The notes beneath the pieces are model-generated. The model searched no databases. It saw only the letters and a list, made by a program, of their open reading frames with translations, and was not told the origin of the DNA. Shown here piece by piece: positions 1-7,669 of a stretch of DNA of 14,106 nt; the stretch's first letter is position 1, and every line of letters begins with the position of its first letter. The stretch is from Gemmatimonadales bacterium UBA7835. Its GTDB lineage: Bacteria; Gemmatimonadota; Gemmatimonadetes; Longimicrobiales; Gaopeijiaceae. The stretch is taken from the NCBI GenBank assembly GCA_002500925.1, contig DLTN01000092.1, positions 1 to 14,106 on the forward strand, in the 5' to 3' direction. The translations under genes were made by a program, and so were the position numbers.

Positions 1-1
1 C

Positions 2-304
2 GATGAACCGGGGTATTCACTCGCGAGAGGGAGGAACTCTCCCGACCTGTCGGAGGCCGATTCGGGTATGCTCCACTATGCGCGGCTCCTGACTCGAAGT
101 CCGGCCTCAATCGAGTGTGGTGACATTGATCGACTTCGTGAATTGGGGTTTGAGGATCGGGCAATTCTAGATATCTGCCAGGTAGTGTCTTACTACAACT
201 ATGTGAATCGGCTCGCAGATGGCCTGGGAGTAGAGTTGGAGGACTCGTGGGGGAACGAGGATATGGTGATGACGCGTGCAGAATTCGAGGCGGCTAGAGG
301 GTGA
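2..304 (+). CDS. Peroxidase-related enzyme of the AhpD/carboxymuconolactone decarboxylase family, 3' end only
   Basis: The frame is open from base 2, so this is the C-terminal 100 residues or so of a gene that begins upstream of the window. An internal ATG at 68 is probably not the start, because family-like sequence precedes it. The visible part has the pattern of the uncharacterized peroxidase-related enzymes of the AhpD superfamily: a helical stretch LLTRSPASI, then DIDRLRELGFEDRAILDI, then YYNYVNRLADGLGVELE. The catalytic CxxC of the family should lie upstream and cannot be checked. In AhpD-type proteins that cysteine pair reduces peroxides; a specific substrate cannot be inferred here. 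The TGA stop (302-304) overlaps the hutH GTG start (301-303), so the two genes are probably co-transcribed and translationally coupled. The link to histidine breakdown is by position only. Confidence 0.82.
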   Translation, partial: DEPGYSLARGRNSPDLSEADSGMLHYARLLTRSPASIECGDIDRLRELGFEDRAILDICQVVSYYNYVNRLADGLGVELEDSWGNEDMVMTRAEFEAARG

Positions 305-1863
305 GTCAAGTGGTAGTCGTAGACGGGAACTCGCTAACGCTCGAGCAAGTAGAGTCCGTAGCAATTGATCTTGCGCTCGACATTGAGTTGTGCGGGAGAG
401 CCGAGAAACGCGTGATTAGATCCCGGGACCTTATTGAATCCAAAGTTCGGTCGGGAGAACGTGTTTACGGAGTCACCACTGGCTTTGGCCGATTGGCGGA
501 TGTGGAAATCGCTTCAGAGGAAATGACTGACCTGCAACACAACCTCGTCAGATCACATGCCTCGGGAATGGGAAACCCATTTCCTCGTGAGGTTGTGAGA
601 GCCATCATGCTATTGCGGGCCAATGCATTAGCCCGTGGTGTCTCGGGATGCCGAGTGGGTTTGATACGTGCTCTTATCGGCCTTTTGAATGCTGGGATTC
701 ATCCCCGTGTTCCCGAATTCGGGTCGGTTGGGGCGAGCGGGGATTTGGCACCGCTTGCCCACGTGGCGTTGGGGATGATCGGTGAGGGTGACGCCGAGTG
801 TGAAGGAGCGATTGGCCCCGTAGAGCGCTTTCTTGGGGGGGCCGGCCTTGAGGCGATGACGCTGGCAACCAAAGAAGGACTCGCGTTAATAAATGGAACT
901 CAAGCCACGACAGGGCTCGGGATCCTTGCGCTTTTGCGCGCAGAGCGTGCTCTAGCAGCAGCAGAGTTAGCGTCGGCGATGTCTTTGGAGGCTCTCTTGG
1001 GCACCCCTTCCGCCTACCATGAGGAGATCCACCTAGCCCGGCCTCACCAAGGACAGATTCATTCGGCGCAGTTACAGCGGAAATTACTAGCGAAATCCGA
1101 GATAAGGGAATCCCACCGGCATGATGATCCTCGCGTTCAGGACGCATACTCTCTGCGCTGTGTGCCACAGGTCCATGGCGCGGCTCGACACGCTTTAGGA
1201 TACGTTCGCGGCATTTTAGAAACTGAAGCAAATAGTGCTACCGACAATCCTCTCGTTTTTCCAGCTGAAGAATTGATCCTCAGCGGTGGAAATTTCCACG
1301 CCCAGATTGTGTCCCAGGCACTCGACCTTCTAGCCATCGCGCTTGCCGATCTTGCGGCCTTCTCAGAGCGCCGCGTCGAACGGTTGCTCAATCCTGATTT
1401 GTCCGCCGGCCTTCCAGCATTCTTGGCTCGGCGGCCGGGTGTGGAGAGTGGTTTCATGATCGCTCAGGTGACTGCGGTCGACCTTTTGGCCGAACTGCGA
1501 TTGCTCGCGGGTCCGGCTTCGATCGACTCAGTGACCACCAGTGCAAATCAAGAGGATCACGTTTCTATGGGATTAGCTGCCGCCAGGAAAGCTTATAGAT
1601 CGGTGCGATGTTTAGAACGTGTCCTCGCAATTGAATTGATGTGCGGGGCGGAAGGGATTGAGCATCGTCGGCCGCTCAAGGCAGGATTGGGTGTCGAAGA
1701 GACATGGAGGGTTGTGCGTTCCTATGTTTCGCGCCTTGAGGGTGACCGGATGCTTGGACCGGATCTAGAGGCATTAACGGACGCGGTAGCATCGGGCGCA
1801 CTGTCTGAGGTGGCGGCTCGTTATGACGTCCGGGAGGAACTGAGCTCAGGGCAAGACTTATGA
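301..1863 (+). CDS. hutH: Histidine ammonia-lyase (histidase)
   Basis: This is the first step of histidine degradation: non-oxidative elimination of ammonia from L-histidine to give trans-urocanate in the cytoplasm. At 520 residues it is close to the usual length of about 510. The MIO-forming tripeptide is present as A145-S146-G147 within GSVGASGDLAPLAH. Other expected active-site residues are visible: Y56 in YGVTTGFG, H86 in NLVRSHA, Y283 and R286 in DAYSLRC, and E418 in NQEDHVSMG. The GTG start is chosen because it overlaps the upstream stop (GTGA), has a GAGG about 10 nt upstream (287-290), and puts the family N-terminus (DGNSLTLEQV) at the right distance. The stop overlaps hutU as ATGA. 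All catalytic residues I can check are intact, so an active histidase is expected. No hut-specific operator is visible because the operon promoter is outside the window. Confidence 0.97.
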   Translation: MSQVVVVDGNSLTLEQVESVAIDLALDIELCGRAEKRVIRSRDLIESKVRSGERVYGVTTGFGRLADVEIASEEMTDLQHNLVRSHASGMGNPFPREVVRAIMLLRANALARGVSGCRVGLIRALIGLLNAGIHPRVPEFGSVGASGDLAPLAHVALGMIGEGDAECEGAIGPVERFLGGAGLEAMTLATKEGLALINGTQATTGLGILALLRAERALAAAELASAMSLEALLGTPSAYHEEIHLARPHQGQIHSAQLQRKLLAKSEIRESHRHDDPRVQDAYSLRCVPQVHGAARHALGYVRGILETEANSATDNPLVFPAEELILSGGNFHAQIVSQALDLLAIALADLAAFSERRVERLLNPDLSAGLPAFLARRPGVESGFMIAQVTAVDLLAELRLLAGPASIDSVTTSANQEDHVSMGLAAARKAYRSVRCLERVLAIELMCGAEGIEHRRPLKAGLGVEETWRVVRSYVSRLEGDRMLGPDLEALTDAVASGALSEVAARYDVREELSSGQDL

Positions 1864-3536
1864 CGACGAAGACGATCGGCGATCTTCCGGGTGCCCGAGA
1901 GGTACGGGCGCCGCGGGGCACCGAGATTTCATGCAAGGGGTGGACTCAAGAAGCGGCACTTCGGATGCTCATGAACAACTTGGATCCTGAGGTCGCAGAA
2001 CATCCAGGTCGTCTTGTGGTGTACGGCGGCACGGGGCGTGCGGCCCGAAATTGGCCATCGTTCGACGCAATAGTAGACTGTCTTCGTCATCTCGGTGATG
2101 ACGAGACTCTCCTCGTTCAGTCCGGAAAGCCTGTCGGGGTGTTCCCGACCCATGAGCGGGCCCCTCGGGTTCTCATTGCGAACTCCAACCTAGTGGGGCG
2201 ATGGGCGACATGGGAACATTTTCGTGAACTAGAGAAGCGAGGCCTGATGATGTATGGCCAGATGACTGCTGGCTCATGGATCTACATAGGCACTCAAGGG
2301 ATCTTGCAAGGTACTTACGAAACGTTTGGGGCGATGGCGGCGAAGCATTTTGACGGCACACTCAAAGGAAAGTGGGTATTGACTGGTGGTATGGGGGGTA
2401 TGGGTGGAGCGCAGCCACTCGCTGCGACAATGAATGAGGGGTCGATGCTGTGTGTCGAAATTGACGAAACACGCATCCAACGTCGCTTGGATACCGGTTA
2501 CTGCGATCGAATGACACATGATCTAGACGAGGCGCTGAGGATGATTGAGGATGCATCTGAGAGTGAGAGTGCCGTCTCGATCGGGCTTGTCGGTAACTGT
2601 GCTGAAATCCTCCCCGAGCTTGTGGAACGCAATATAGTCCCAGATATCGTAACCGATCAGACATCCGCTCATGATCCTTTGCATGGATACGTTCCTGCAG
2701 GATTGAGTCTCGTCGAGGCCCAAAATCTGAGGACGGATGATCCGGATGAATATGTTCGTCGGTCAATGGATTCTATGCGCACGCATTGCGAAGCGATCGT
2801 TGCGCTACAAGCCGCTGGAGCAATCGCGGTAGACTACGGTAACAACCTAAGGGGATATGCTGAGGACGCTGGATTCGCCGGTGCATTTTCATATCCTGGA
2901 TTCGTTCCGGCCTACATACGCGACTTGTTTTGTGAGGGCAAGGGTCCGTTCCGTTGGGTGGCTCTATCTGGAGATCCTGCTGACATCCATAGGACAGACG
3001 AACTGGCTCTAGAAATGTTTCCGGAGGATGAGCACCTTTGCCGTTGGATCAGAATGGCGAATGAAAAGGTCGCCTTTCAAGGTTTGCCATCCCGTATTTG
3101 CTGGTTGGGTCAGGGGGCACGAGCACGATTTGGTCTCGCAATAAATGATCTCGTAGCGTCAGGTGAAATCAGTGCGCCCATAGTAATAGGCCGAGATCAC
3201 CTAGATACGGGTTCAGTCGCTTCTCCAAACAGGGAGACGGAGGCGATGCGGGATGGGACTGATGCGGTTGCTGACTGGCCGATCTTGAACGCACTCCTTA
3301 ATACGGCTTCCGGGGCTAGCTGGGTCTCGTTCCATCACGGGGGCGGAGTGGGGATAGGTAACTCTTTACATGCGGGGCAGGTGATAGTCGCGGATGGGAC
3401 AGAAGGGATGGCGAAACGGATCGAACGGGTTTTGAATAACGATCCAGGTATAGGGGTAGCTCGTCATGTGGACGCAGGGTATGAGGTCGCCCGTGAGACG
3501 GCTAAGCGGGAGAAGTTGCAAATTCCGATGCCATAA
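1860..3536 (+). CDS. hutU: Urocanate hydratase (urocanase)
   Basis: Second step of histidine degradation: NAD+-dependent hydration of urocanate to 4-imidazolone-5-propionate. The 558 residues match the usual family length of about 555. The N-terminal signature YGGTGRAARNW is at about 55-65. The glycine-rich dinucleotide-binding stretch GGMGGMGG is at about 176-183. The conserved active-site cysteine is C414 in SRICWLGQG, and it is followed by GRDHLDTGS, SPNRETEAMRDGTDA and FHHGGGVGIG. The ATG overlaps the hutH stop (ATGA). A weak AGGG at 1848-1851 lies 8 nt upstream, so translational coupling to hutH is likely. The gene ends 39 nt before the end of the convergent hutF. No truncation or missing residue was noticed. 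Confidence 0.98.
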   Translation: MTTKTIGDLPGAREVRAPRGTEISCKGWTQEAALRMLMNNLDPEVAEHPGRLVVYGGTGRAARNWPSFDAIVDCLRHLGDDETLLVQSGKPVGVFPTHERAPRVLIANSNLVGRWATWEHFRELEKRGLMMYGQMTAGSWIYIGTQGILQGTYETFGAMAAKHFDGTLKGKWVLTGGMGGMGGAQPLAATMNEGSMLCVEIDETRIQRRLDTGYCDRMTHDLDEALRMIEDASESESAVSIGLVGNCAEILPELVERNIVPDIVTDQTSAHDPLHGYVPAGLSLVEAQNLRTDDPDEYVRRSMDSMRTHCEAIVALQAAGAIAVDYGNNLRGYAEDAGFAGAFSYPGFVPAYIRDLFCEGKGPFRWVALSGDPADIHRTDELALEMFPEDEHLCRWIRMANEKVAFQGLPSRICWLGQGARARFGLAINDLVASGEISAPIVIGRDHLDTGSVASPNRETEAMRDGTDAVADWPILNALLNTASGASWVSFHHGGGVGIGNSLHAGQVIVADGTEGMAKRIERVLNNDPGIGVARHVDAGYEVARETAKREKLQIPMP

Positions 3537-3545
3537 GGCCGAGCA

Positions 3546-3561
3546 GGACTCGGGTGAGTCT
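3546..3561. other. Small dyad between convergent hutU and hutF
   Basis: The 39-nt gap between the two convergent stop codons contains GACTC-gggt-GAGTC (3547-3560), a 5-bp stem with a 4-nt loop that could gain one G-U pair. An overlapping shifted palindrome GTGAG-t-CTCAC is also present (3554-3564). No T-run follows on either strand, so it does not look like a good intrinsic terminator. If transcription stops here it may be Rho-dependent or use this weak stem in both directions. Confidence 0.2.
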
Positions 3562-3575
3562 CACTCCAGTTCGCG

Positions 3576-4952
3576 CTATATGTTCTTGGCCAGAACCTGG
3601 GCTACCGCGGCGTAACTGGCGTAAATATTGTCGGCCGCAACATGACGGCCATGCCGCACCACATGGTTGCCGCCGGTGAAGACATCGCTCACTGGAGTTT
3701 CGTCGCCTGAGAAGATCCAAGCATCTAACGCATCATCCTCAGAGAGGCCTAGAAGAGCAGGATGATTCGGATCGAGGATCACAATGTCAGCTCGTGCTCC
3801 TTTAACGAGACTACCGATTCGGCGCCCTGAGGCCTTCGCTCCTCCACTCCAAGCCGCATCGAGCAGAGCCCTGCCGGTAGATTTTTGCTGCGTACCCGCG
3901 GCTACGTTTCGAGTAAGTGTCTTGAGCCTTTGGCCGTACTCCAAAAGCCTTAACTCACTGGCAGGTCCGCGCCCGACGTGGGAGTCGGTCCCGATTGCCC
4001 AGATGCCTTTTCTGTTTTGATATTCAAGGAAAGGGAAGATCCCATCTCCAAGATTTGCTTCGGTGGTGGGGCAGAGGCCCACAGTAGCCCCTGATGCGGC
4101 AATCCTAGCGATCTCGTCTGCATCAATATGCGTAGCGTGAATTAGGCACCAGTGTTTATCAACCGGTGCGTGGTCCAAAAGCCAGGCAGCAGGTCGCGTT
4201 CCACACCAGGAAAGGGATCGGTTCACCTCTCTTAGTTGCTCCGCGACATGTATGTGGATGGGAATATTCGGATCCATCTTTCGTGCTGCGTCTATGGCGT
4301 TGGTTAAGCTGTTTCCAGGGACTGCCCGTAATGAATGAAGCGCTAGACCGATACGAACTGTGCTGCCGGATGCTTCTGCGCCAAGGATAGCGATATCACT
4401 GATTAGGGATTCGACATTGTTGAGAAAGCGTCGTTGCTCAGCCTCGGGCTTTACTCCTCCGAAATCGGATGCCTGATACAGAGCCGGCAAAATGGTCAGA
4501 CCGATCCCTGTGGCATCACCTGCTTTTAGGATGCGGCGTGCCATCTCTACCGGATCTTCGTAGGGTGTACCGTCCTCGGCGTTTCGGAGATAGTGGAATT
4601 CGGCCACTGATGTGAAACCTCTTCTCAGGAGTTCGACGAAGAGTTGTGCCGCGATTGCCTCGATATCATGCGGTGTGAGTGAGCGCACGAAGGCATACAT
4701 GCGAGTCCTCCACGACCAAAAAGAGTCGCCTGCGGGGGACCCCATTTCTGCAGAGCCAGCCATAGCCCGCTGGAAGGCATGTGAATGCACGTTGGGTACG
4801 CCCGGAACTGCTATCCCCGGTGTGCGTTGGGCACCGCGAGGTGTGCTTTGCGGTTGTACCGACGTGATCCAACCACCCGCATCAACCCCGATGCGAACAT
4901 CGCGGGCCCATCCGGTTGGGAGCAGAACAGAATCAAAGAACAGGTCGATCAT
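3576..4952 (-). CDS. hutF: Formimidoylglutamate deiminase (HutF)
   Basis: An amidohydrolase that hydrolyses N-formimidoyl-L-glutamate to N-formyl-L-glutamate and ammonia, the branch step of the five-enzyme histidine pathway. At 458 residues it has the normal family length. Metal and catalytic motifs are complete: H56 and H58 in VHSHAFQR, H206 and R209 in LALHSLRA, H235 and E238 in HIHVAEQ, H272 in LIHATH, and D323 in GTDSHVG. The AEFHYL motif near residue 117 is also typical. FWSWRTRMY near residue 78 helps separate HutF from guanine deaminase and other relatives. It is convergent with hutU and divergent from hutI. The ATG has no Shine-Dalgarno sequence (CTCCTCAGCC precedes it). A possible promoter lies so close upstream that the mRNA could be nearly leaderless. 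Its product needs an N-formylglutamate deformylase, which is not in this window. Confidence 0.95.
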   Translation of the reverse strand: MIDLFFDSVLLPTGWARDVRIGVDAGGWITSVQPQSTPRGAQRTPGIAVPGVPNVHSHAFQRAMAGSAEMGSPAGDSFWSWRTRMYAFVRSLTPHDIEAIAAQLFVELLRRGFTSVAEFHYLRNAEDGTPYEDPVEMARRILKAGDATGIGLTILPALYQASDFGGVKPEAEQRRFLNNVESLISDIAILGAEASGSTVRIGLALHSLRAVPGNSLTNAIDAARKMDPNIPIHIHVAEQLREVNRSLSWCGTRPAAWLLDHAPVDKHWCLIHATHIDADEIARIAASGATVGLCPTTEANLGDGIFPFLEYQNRKGIWAIGTDSHVGRGPASELRLLEYGQRLKTLTRNVAAGTQQKSTGRALLDAAWSGGAKASGRRIGSLVKGARADIVILDPNHPALLGLSEDDALDAWIFSGDETPVSDVFTGGNHVVRHGRHVAADNIYASYAAVAQVLAKNI

Positions 4953-4962
4953 GGCTGAGGAG

Positions 4963-4990
4963 TGTAGATTGACAGGGAATCGAACGTCAA
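4963..4990 (-). promoter_or_regulatory. Possible sigma70-type promoter of hutF
   Basis: Read on the minus strand, TTGACG (4990-4985) matches 5 of 6 bases of a -35 box. A weak -10-like TCTACA (4968-4963) follows after 16 nt. The predicted start of transcription is around 4956, only a few bases before the hutF ATG at 4952. That agrees with the absence of a Shine-Dalgarno sequence and suggests a near-leaderless mRNA. The -10 box is poor (3 of 6), so this is tentative. Confidence 0.3.
4969..4990. promoter_or_regulatory. Inverted repeat between divergent hutF and hutI
   Basis: TTGAC (4969-4973) and GTCAA (4986-4990) form a 5-bp inverted repeat with a 12-nt spacer, centred in the 60-nt gap between the two starts. 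The left arm reads TTGACA on the plus strand and the right arm TTGACG on the minus strand, so the same bases can serve as opposing -35 elements. It could instead be a site for a dimeric regulator controlling both genes. The arms are short, so chance is possible. Confidence 0.25.
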
Positions 4991-4993
4991 ACT

Positions 4994-5000
4994 AGGAGGT
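4994..5000 (+). promoter_or_regulatory. Strong Shine-Dalgarno sequence of hutI
   Basis: AGGAGGT is a full match to the anti-SD sequence. It sits 12 nt before the GTG at 5013 and 18 nt before an in-frame ATG at 5019. The spacing favours the GTG, though it is somewhat long. An in-frame CTG at 5004 is too close to be preferred. Confidence 0.6.
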
Positions 5001-5012
5001 CCCCTGAGCGCA

Positions 5013-6227
5013 GTGGACATGGCGGTGGTAAACGGACATGGGGCGACCATGGCGGGTGCGGGGGCGGACCCGTACGGAACTATTCGTGACGTCACGATCC
5101 TGATCCGAGAAGGCGTCATCGATTGGATCGGACCCGCTAATTTGATTCCGGTTGATGCCGTCTCCTCCGCGAGAGAAGTGGTCGACCTAGGCGGTGGCTG
5201 GGTTACGCCTGGGCTAGTGGACTGCCATACACATATCGTCTTTGGTGGCAATCGGGCTAGGGAATGGGAAAGAAGACTCGAGGGTGTTTCGTACCAACAG
5301 ATAGCAAGGGAGGGTGGAGGGATTCTCTCATCTGTACTTGCTACGAGGAATGCAACGACTGATCAGCTCGAGACAGAAGCTCGGGTTCGTTTGAATCGAA
5401 TGATCGATCACGGCGTCACGACTGTTGAGATCAAGTCAGGCTACGGTCTGGACCTTCAGAACGAGATGCGGATGCTCGAGGTAGCAAGGGGTCTTTCTGA
5501 CTTGGGGGTCACGGTTTCGACTACCTTGCTGGCCGCACATGCCCTGCCGCCGAAATACGCCAAGAACCGAGGAGGTTACGTCGACCTGGTTTGTGAGGAG
5601 ATGATTCCGTTCGCAGCCGGAGCTGGTTTGGCTGATTCAGTCGACGCTTTTTGTGAGGGGATCGCTTTCACTGTCAACGAGTGCGAGAGGGTTTTGTTGG
5701 CGGGGATTGAACACGGACTCTCAGCCCGGTTGCATGCCGACCAGCTTTCGGACCTTGGAGGAGCTGCTCTGGCAGCGAGGCTTGGGGCCCGGTCAGCCGA
5801 CCATCTTGAGTATACCAGTGAGGCTGGGGCTGAAGCCATGGGCGAGGCCGGATGCGCAGCCGTTCTTCTTCCGGGAGCGTTCTATTTTCTTGGTGATGGG
5901 CAAAAGCCGCCCATCGATGCCCTTAGGAAGCATGATGTACCTCTGGTGGTAGCAACGGATGCGAACCCGGGCTCTTCACCCACAGTGCAGCCACTTGTGG
6001 CCCTAAATCAGGCTTGTGTGCTCTTTGGTCTCACGCCGGCGGAAGCGATAGCAGGCATGACTAGATTGGCTGCGGGTGTACTCGGTCTAGAAGACAGGGG
6101 AGTCCTTGAAGTCGGACGGCGCGCAGATTTGGCTTGTTGGAATATTGGCGAACCGGCCGAGCTCGCGTACTGGGTAGGCGGGCTCCCTGCACAGGCGGTG
6201 ATCTCCGGGGGGCGGCGAATCCGTTAG
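5013..6227 (+). CDS. hutI: Imidazolonepropionase
   Basis: Third step of histidine degradation: hydrolysis of 4-imidazolone-5-propionate to N-formimidoyl-L-glutamate by a metal-dependent amidohydrolase. The 404 residues are normal for the family. Metal ligands and catalytic residues are visible: H72 and H74 in DCHTHIVFGGNR, H176 in LLAAHALP, H241 in RLHADQ, H264 in SADHLEY, and D316 in VATDANPGS. EIKSGYGLD near residue 139 is a strong HutI signature. The start is a GTG 12 nt after a perfect AGGAGGT; an ATG two codons downstream is an alternative. It is transcribed away from hutF, whose enzyme uses its product, so a shared control region is plausible. It ends 73 nt before the convergent Arg-rich ORF. 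Confidence 0.97.
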   Translation: MDMAVVNGHGATMAGAGADPYGTIRDVTILIREGVIDWIGPANLIPVDAVSSAREVVDLGGGWVTPGLVDCHTHIVFGGNRAREWERRLEGVSYQQIAREGGGILSSVLATRNATTDQLETEARVRLNRMIDHGVTTVEIKSGYGLDLQNEMRMLEVARGLSDLGVTVSTTLLAAHALPPKYAKNRGGYVDLVCEEMIPFAAGAGLADSVDAFCEGIAFTVNECERVLLAGIEHGLSARLHADQLSDLGGAALAARLGARSADHLEYTSEAGAEAMGEAGCAAVLLPGAFYFLGDGQKPPIDALRKHDVPLVVATDANPGSSPTVQPLVALNQACVLFGLTPAEAIAGMTRLAAGVLGLEDRGVLEVGRRADLACWNIGEPAELAYWVGGLPAQAVISGGRRIR

Positions 6228-6300
6228 GATGCGGTTGTTCACTTCAGACAGCCAAGACCGCCAGAGTGAAGTTCTCTACATTTCGTGAGGAGTGATCGGT

Positions 6301-7509
6301 TTATTTTCTCCTAGATCTTATCGGTCGGCTTCCGGCGGGCCGGGTTCGCCCTAGATGGTTAGAGCTTCTCAGGTCAGTCGGGGTCCTAGCCACTCCCGAT
6401 CGCGCTGGCTCTGGGGATGATGAGGGATTCCAAGCGCGCTCTGGTTGGACCCGGGGAGATGACATAAGAGTTCTCGAAGAGCGGACATTGGGTGTCACGG
6501 AACCTCTGTCAGCCTGCGGATAGACACGCGGATGAGCGGAGCGGTTCCGCCTACCAGCGCTAGGTATTTGAATATGAGCCCTAATTCCTTGGAGGAGCCT
6601 CAGTGATGGAGCCGCTCTGGTGCGTGTACTGGCGTGATAGATACGCCGTTCGTTGGGCCTGGCTAAACGGTTTCTTTCCCTAGCAAAGCTCTGAGGTTGT
6701 GAGGTCCGTTGAGCGCTAGGGGCCGCAGTCACTGGGCGAGTGAGCCCTCTGGATCGGTGATAATTATTGCTCCTTTGTTGGGTTGTTACTGACAGGGATG
6801 TCCCTGTCCTGCGGCGATCTTGGCCTCTCACGCCGTTTGCCTGCCGACGAACTGTGGTGGTTGAAAGTGATGTACTGACTGAGTGATGATACGGGACTCG
6901 TCGTGCGCGGCGGGTCCCGCGGTCTGGAGTAGGCTTTACGCCCCGTCGATGACTCTCGCTGTAGCTTAGGCTATCCCTGCGGCGCTCGTCTACTGCCCGA
7001 TGAGATTGAAGGGGATAGGTCCTGGGAGAGAGCCTGTAGAAACGCAGGCGTGATGAGAATCGTCGGCTTGAAAGCGAACGGATGGGATGCCTACGCAGGT
7101 GGTGATCCCAATAGCCGGCTCGATACAAAGGCCGATGACCATGATACCAGCCTAGTGGGGGAACGAGTCCATGACCAATAAGGGGTCTTGGATGCCAGTG
7201 ATAGACGATGGTCGGCGTACTCCAGAATTGATGGCGCCTGGTGCATAGATGACCCCCTGAATATCCGGTTCGTAACGCGAAGGGGCTATAAGCAGATGGG
7301 GAAGGGAGCTTAGAGGCAGCGTGGCGCCACCAGCACCCTGACAAATCGGTCCGATTTGCTGGGCTAATACCTAGTTGGATGATGCCAAATGTGCGGCCGG
7401 TAAGGAGAGTGATAGAGGTTAATGACTGCGCGGAAGTGGTCTGTGGGTGAGAAAGGATTACCGCGGCTATGGTCAGCACATGAAGGGCTCGCTGATACAT
7501 TGTCTTCAT
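6301..7509 (-). CDS. Hypothetical secreted Arg/Ser/Pro-rich low-complexity protein
   Basis: I do not recognise a family. The 402-residue frame starts with a convincing signal peptide: a basic start (MKTMYQR), a hydrophobic core (ALHVLTIAAVIL), and a likely signal peptidase I site after TTSA before Q. An aromatic and His-rich stretch follows at roughly 95-140, including YHWHPRPLIGHG, GWYHGH and AGYWDHH. The remaining C-terminal part is dominated by Arg, Ser, Thr, Pro and His. Arginine is about one residue in six and acidic residues are scarce, so the mature protein would be extremely basic. Many Arg codons are AGG or AGA. A GGAG (plus-strand CTCC 7510-7513) touches the ATG at 7509 but is 9 nt from the in-frame ATG at 7500, so 7500 may be the real start. 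No competing ORF exists on either strand. It could be a real envelope or polyanion-binding protein, or a gene decaying after its signal peptide. Confidence 0.5.
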   Translation of the reverse strand: MKTMYQRALHVLTIAAVILSHPQTTSAQSLTSITLLTGRTFGIIQLGISPANRTDLSGCWWRHAASKLPSPSAYSPFALRTGYSGGHLCTRRHQFWSTPTIVYHWHPRPLIGHGLVPPLGWYHGHRPLYRAGYWDHHLRRHPIRSLSSRRFSSRLRFYRLSPRTYPLQSHRAVDERRRDSLSYSESHRRGVKPTPDRGTRRARRVPYHHSVSTSLSTTTVRRQANGVRGQDRRRTGTSLSVTTQQRSNNYHRSRGLTRPVTAAPSAQRTSQPQSFARERNRLARPNERRIYHASTRTRAAPSLRLLQGIRAHIQIPSAGRRNRSAHPRVYPQADRGSVTPNVRSSRTLMSSPRVQPERAWNPSSSPEPARSGVARTPTDLRSSNHLGRTRPAGSRPIRSRRK

Positions 7510-7604
7510 CTCCGGCTAGGGGTCGCCTATCACACCTTGCATATGCTGTGCCTCAGGGATGTGGGGGCATATAACTTCTTTATAGGTATGGAGATGCGAT
7601 ACTA

Positions 7605-7669
7605 GTCTCATGCAATACATTAATGTATTTGCTGTCACGATGTGGTGACATCGTTATCCCTAATGAGAC
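7605..7669. promoter_or_regulatory. Nested dyads (possible three-way junction or clustered operators)
   Basis: An outer 7-bp inverted repeat, GTCTCAT (7605-7611) with ATGAGAC (7663-7669), encloses two inner ones. The first is a perfect 16-bp palindrome AATACATTAATGTATT (7614-7629). The second is ACGATGT-ggtg-ACATCGT (7637-7654). An overlapping alternative is TGTCAC-N6-GTGACA (7633-7650). Folded as RNA this would be a three-way junction; as DNA it would be a group of adjacent protein-binding palindromes upstream of two divergent genes. Neither reading can be settled from sequence alone. Confidence 0.4.

Noticed and set aside
674..1231. 185-aa minus-strand ORF inside hutH.
   Set aside because: Antisense shadow of a gene with complete catalytic motifs; composition is Arg/Ser/Pro/His-rich, as expected of a wrong frame.
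4612..4995. 127-aa plus-strand ORF opposite the start of hutF.
   Set aside because: Opposite strand of a well-supported enzyme; no motif or ribosome-binding site of its own.
6238..6270. TTCACT...AGTGAA inverted repeat after hutI as a terminator.
   Set aside because: Six base pairs with a 21-nt loop and no T-run after it; too weak to call.
7605..7669. The 7-bp closing stem with internal arms as a tRNA gene.
   Set aside because: There is no T-arm before the 3' strand of the stem, the first arm is a 16-bp palindrome without a D-loop, and no plausible anticodon loop exists.
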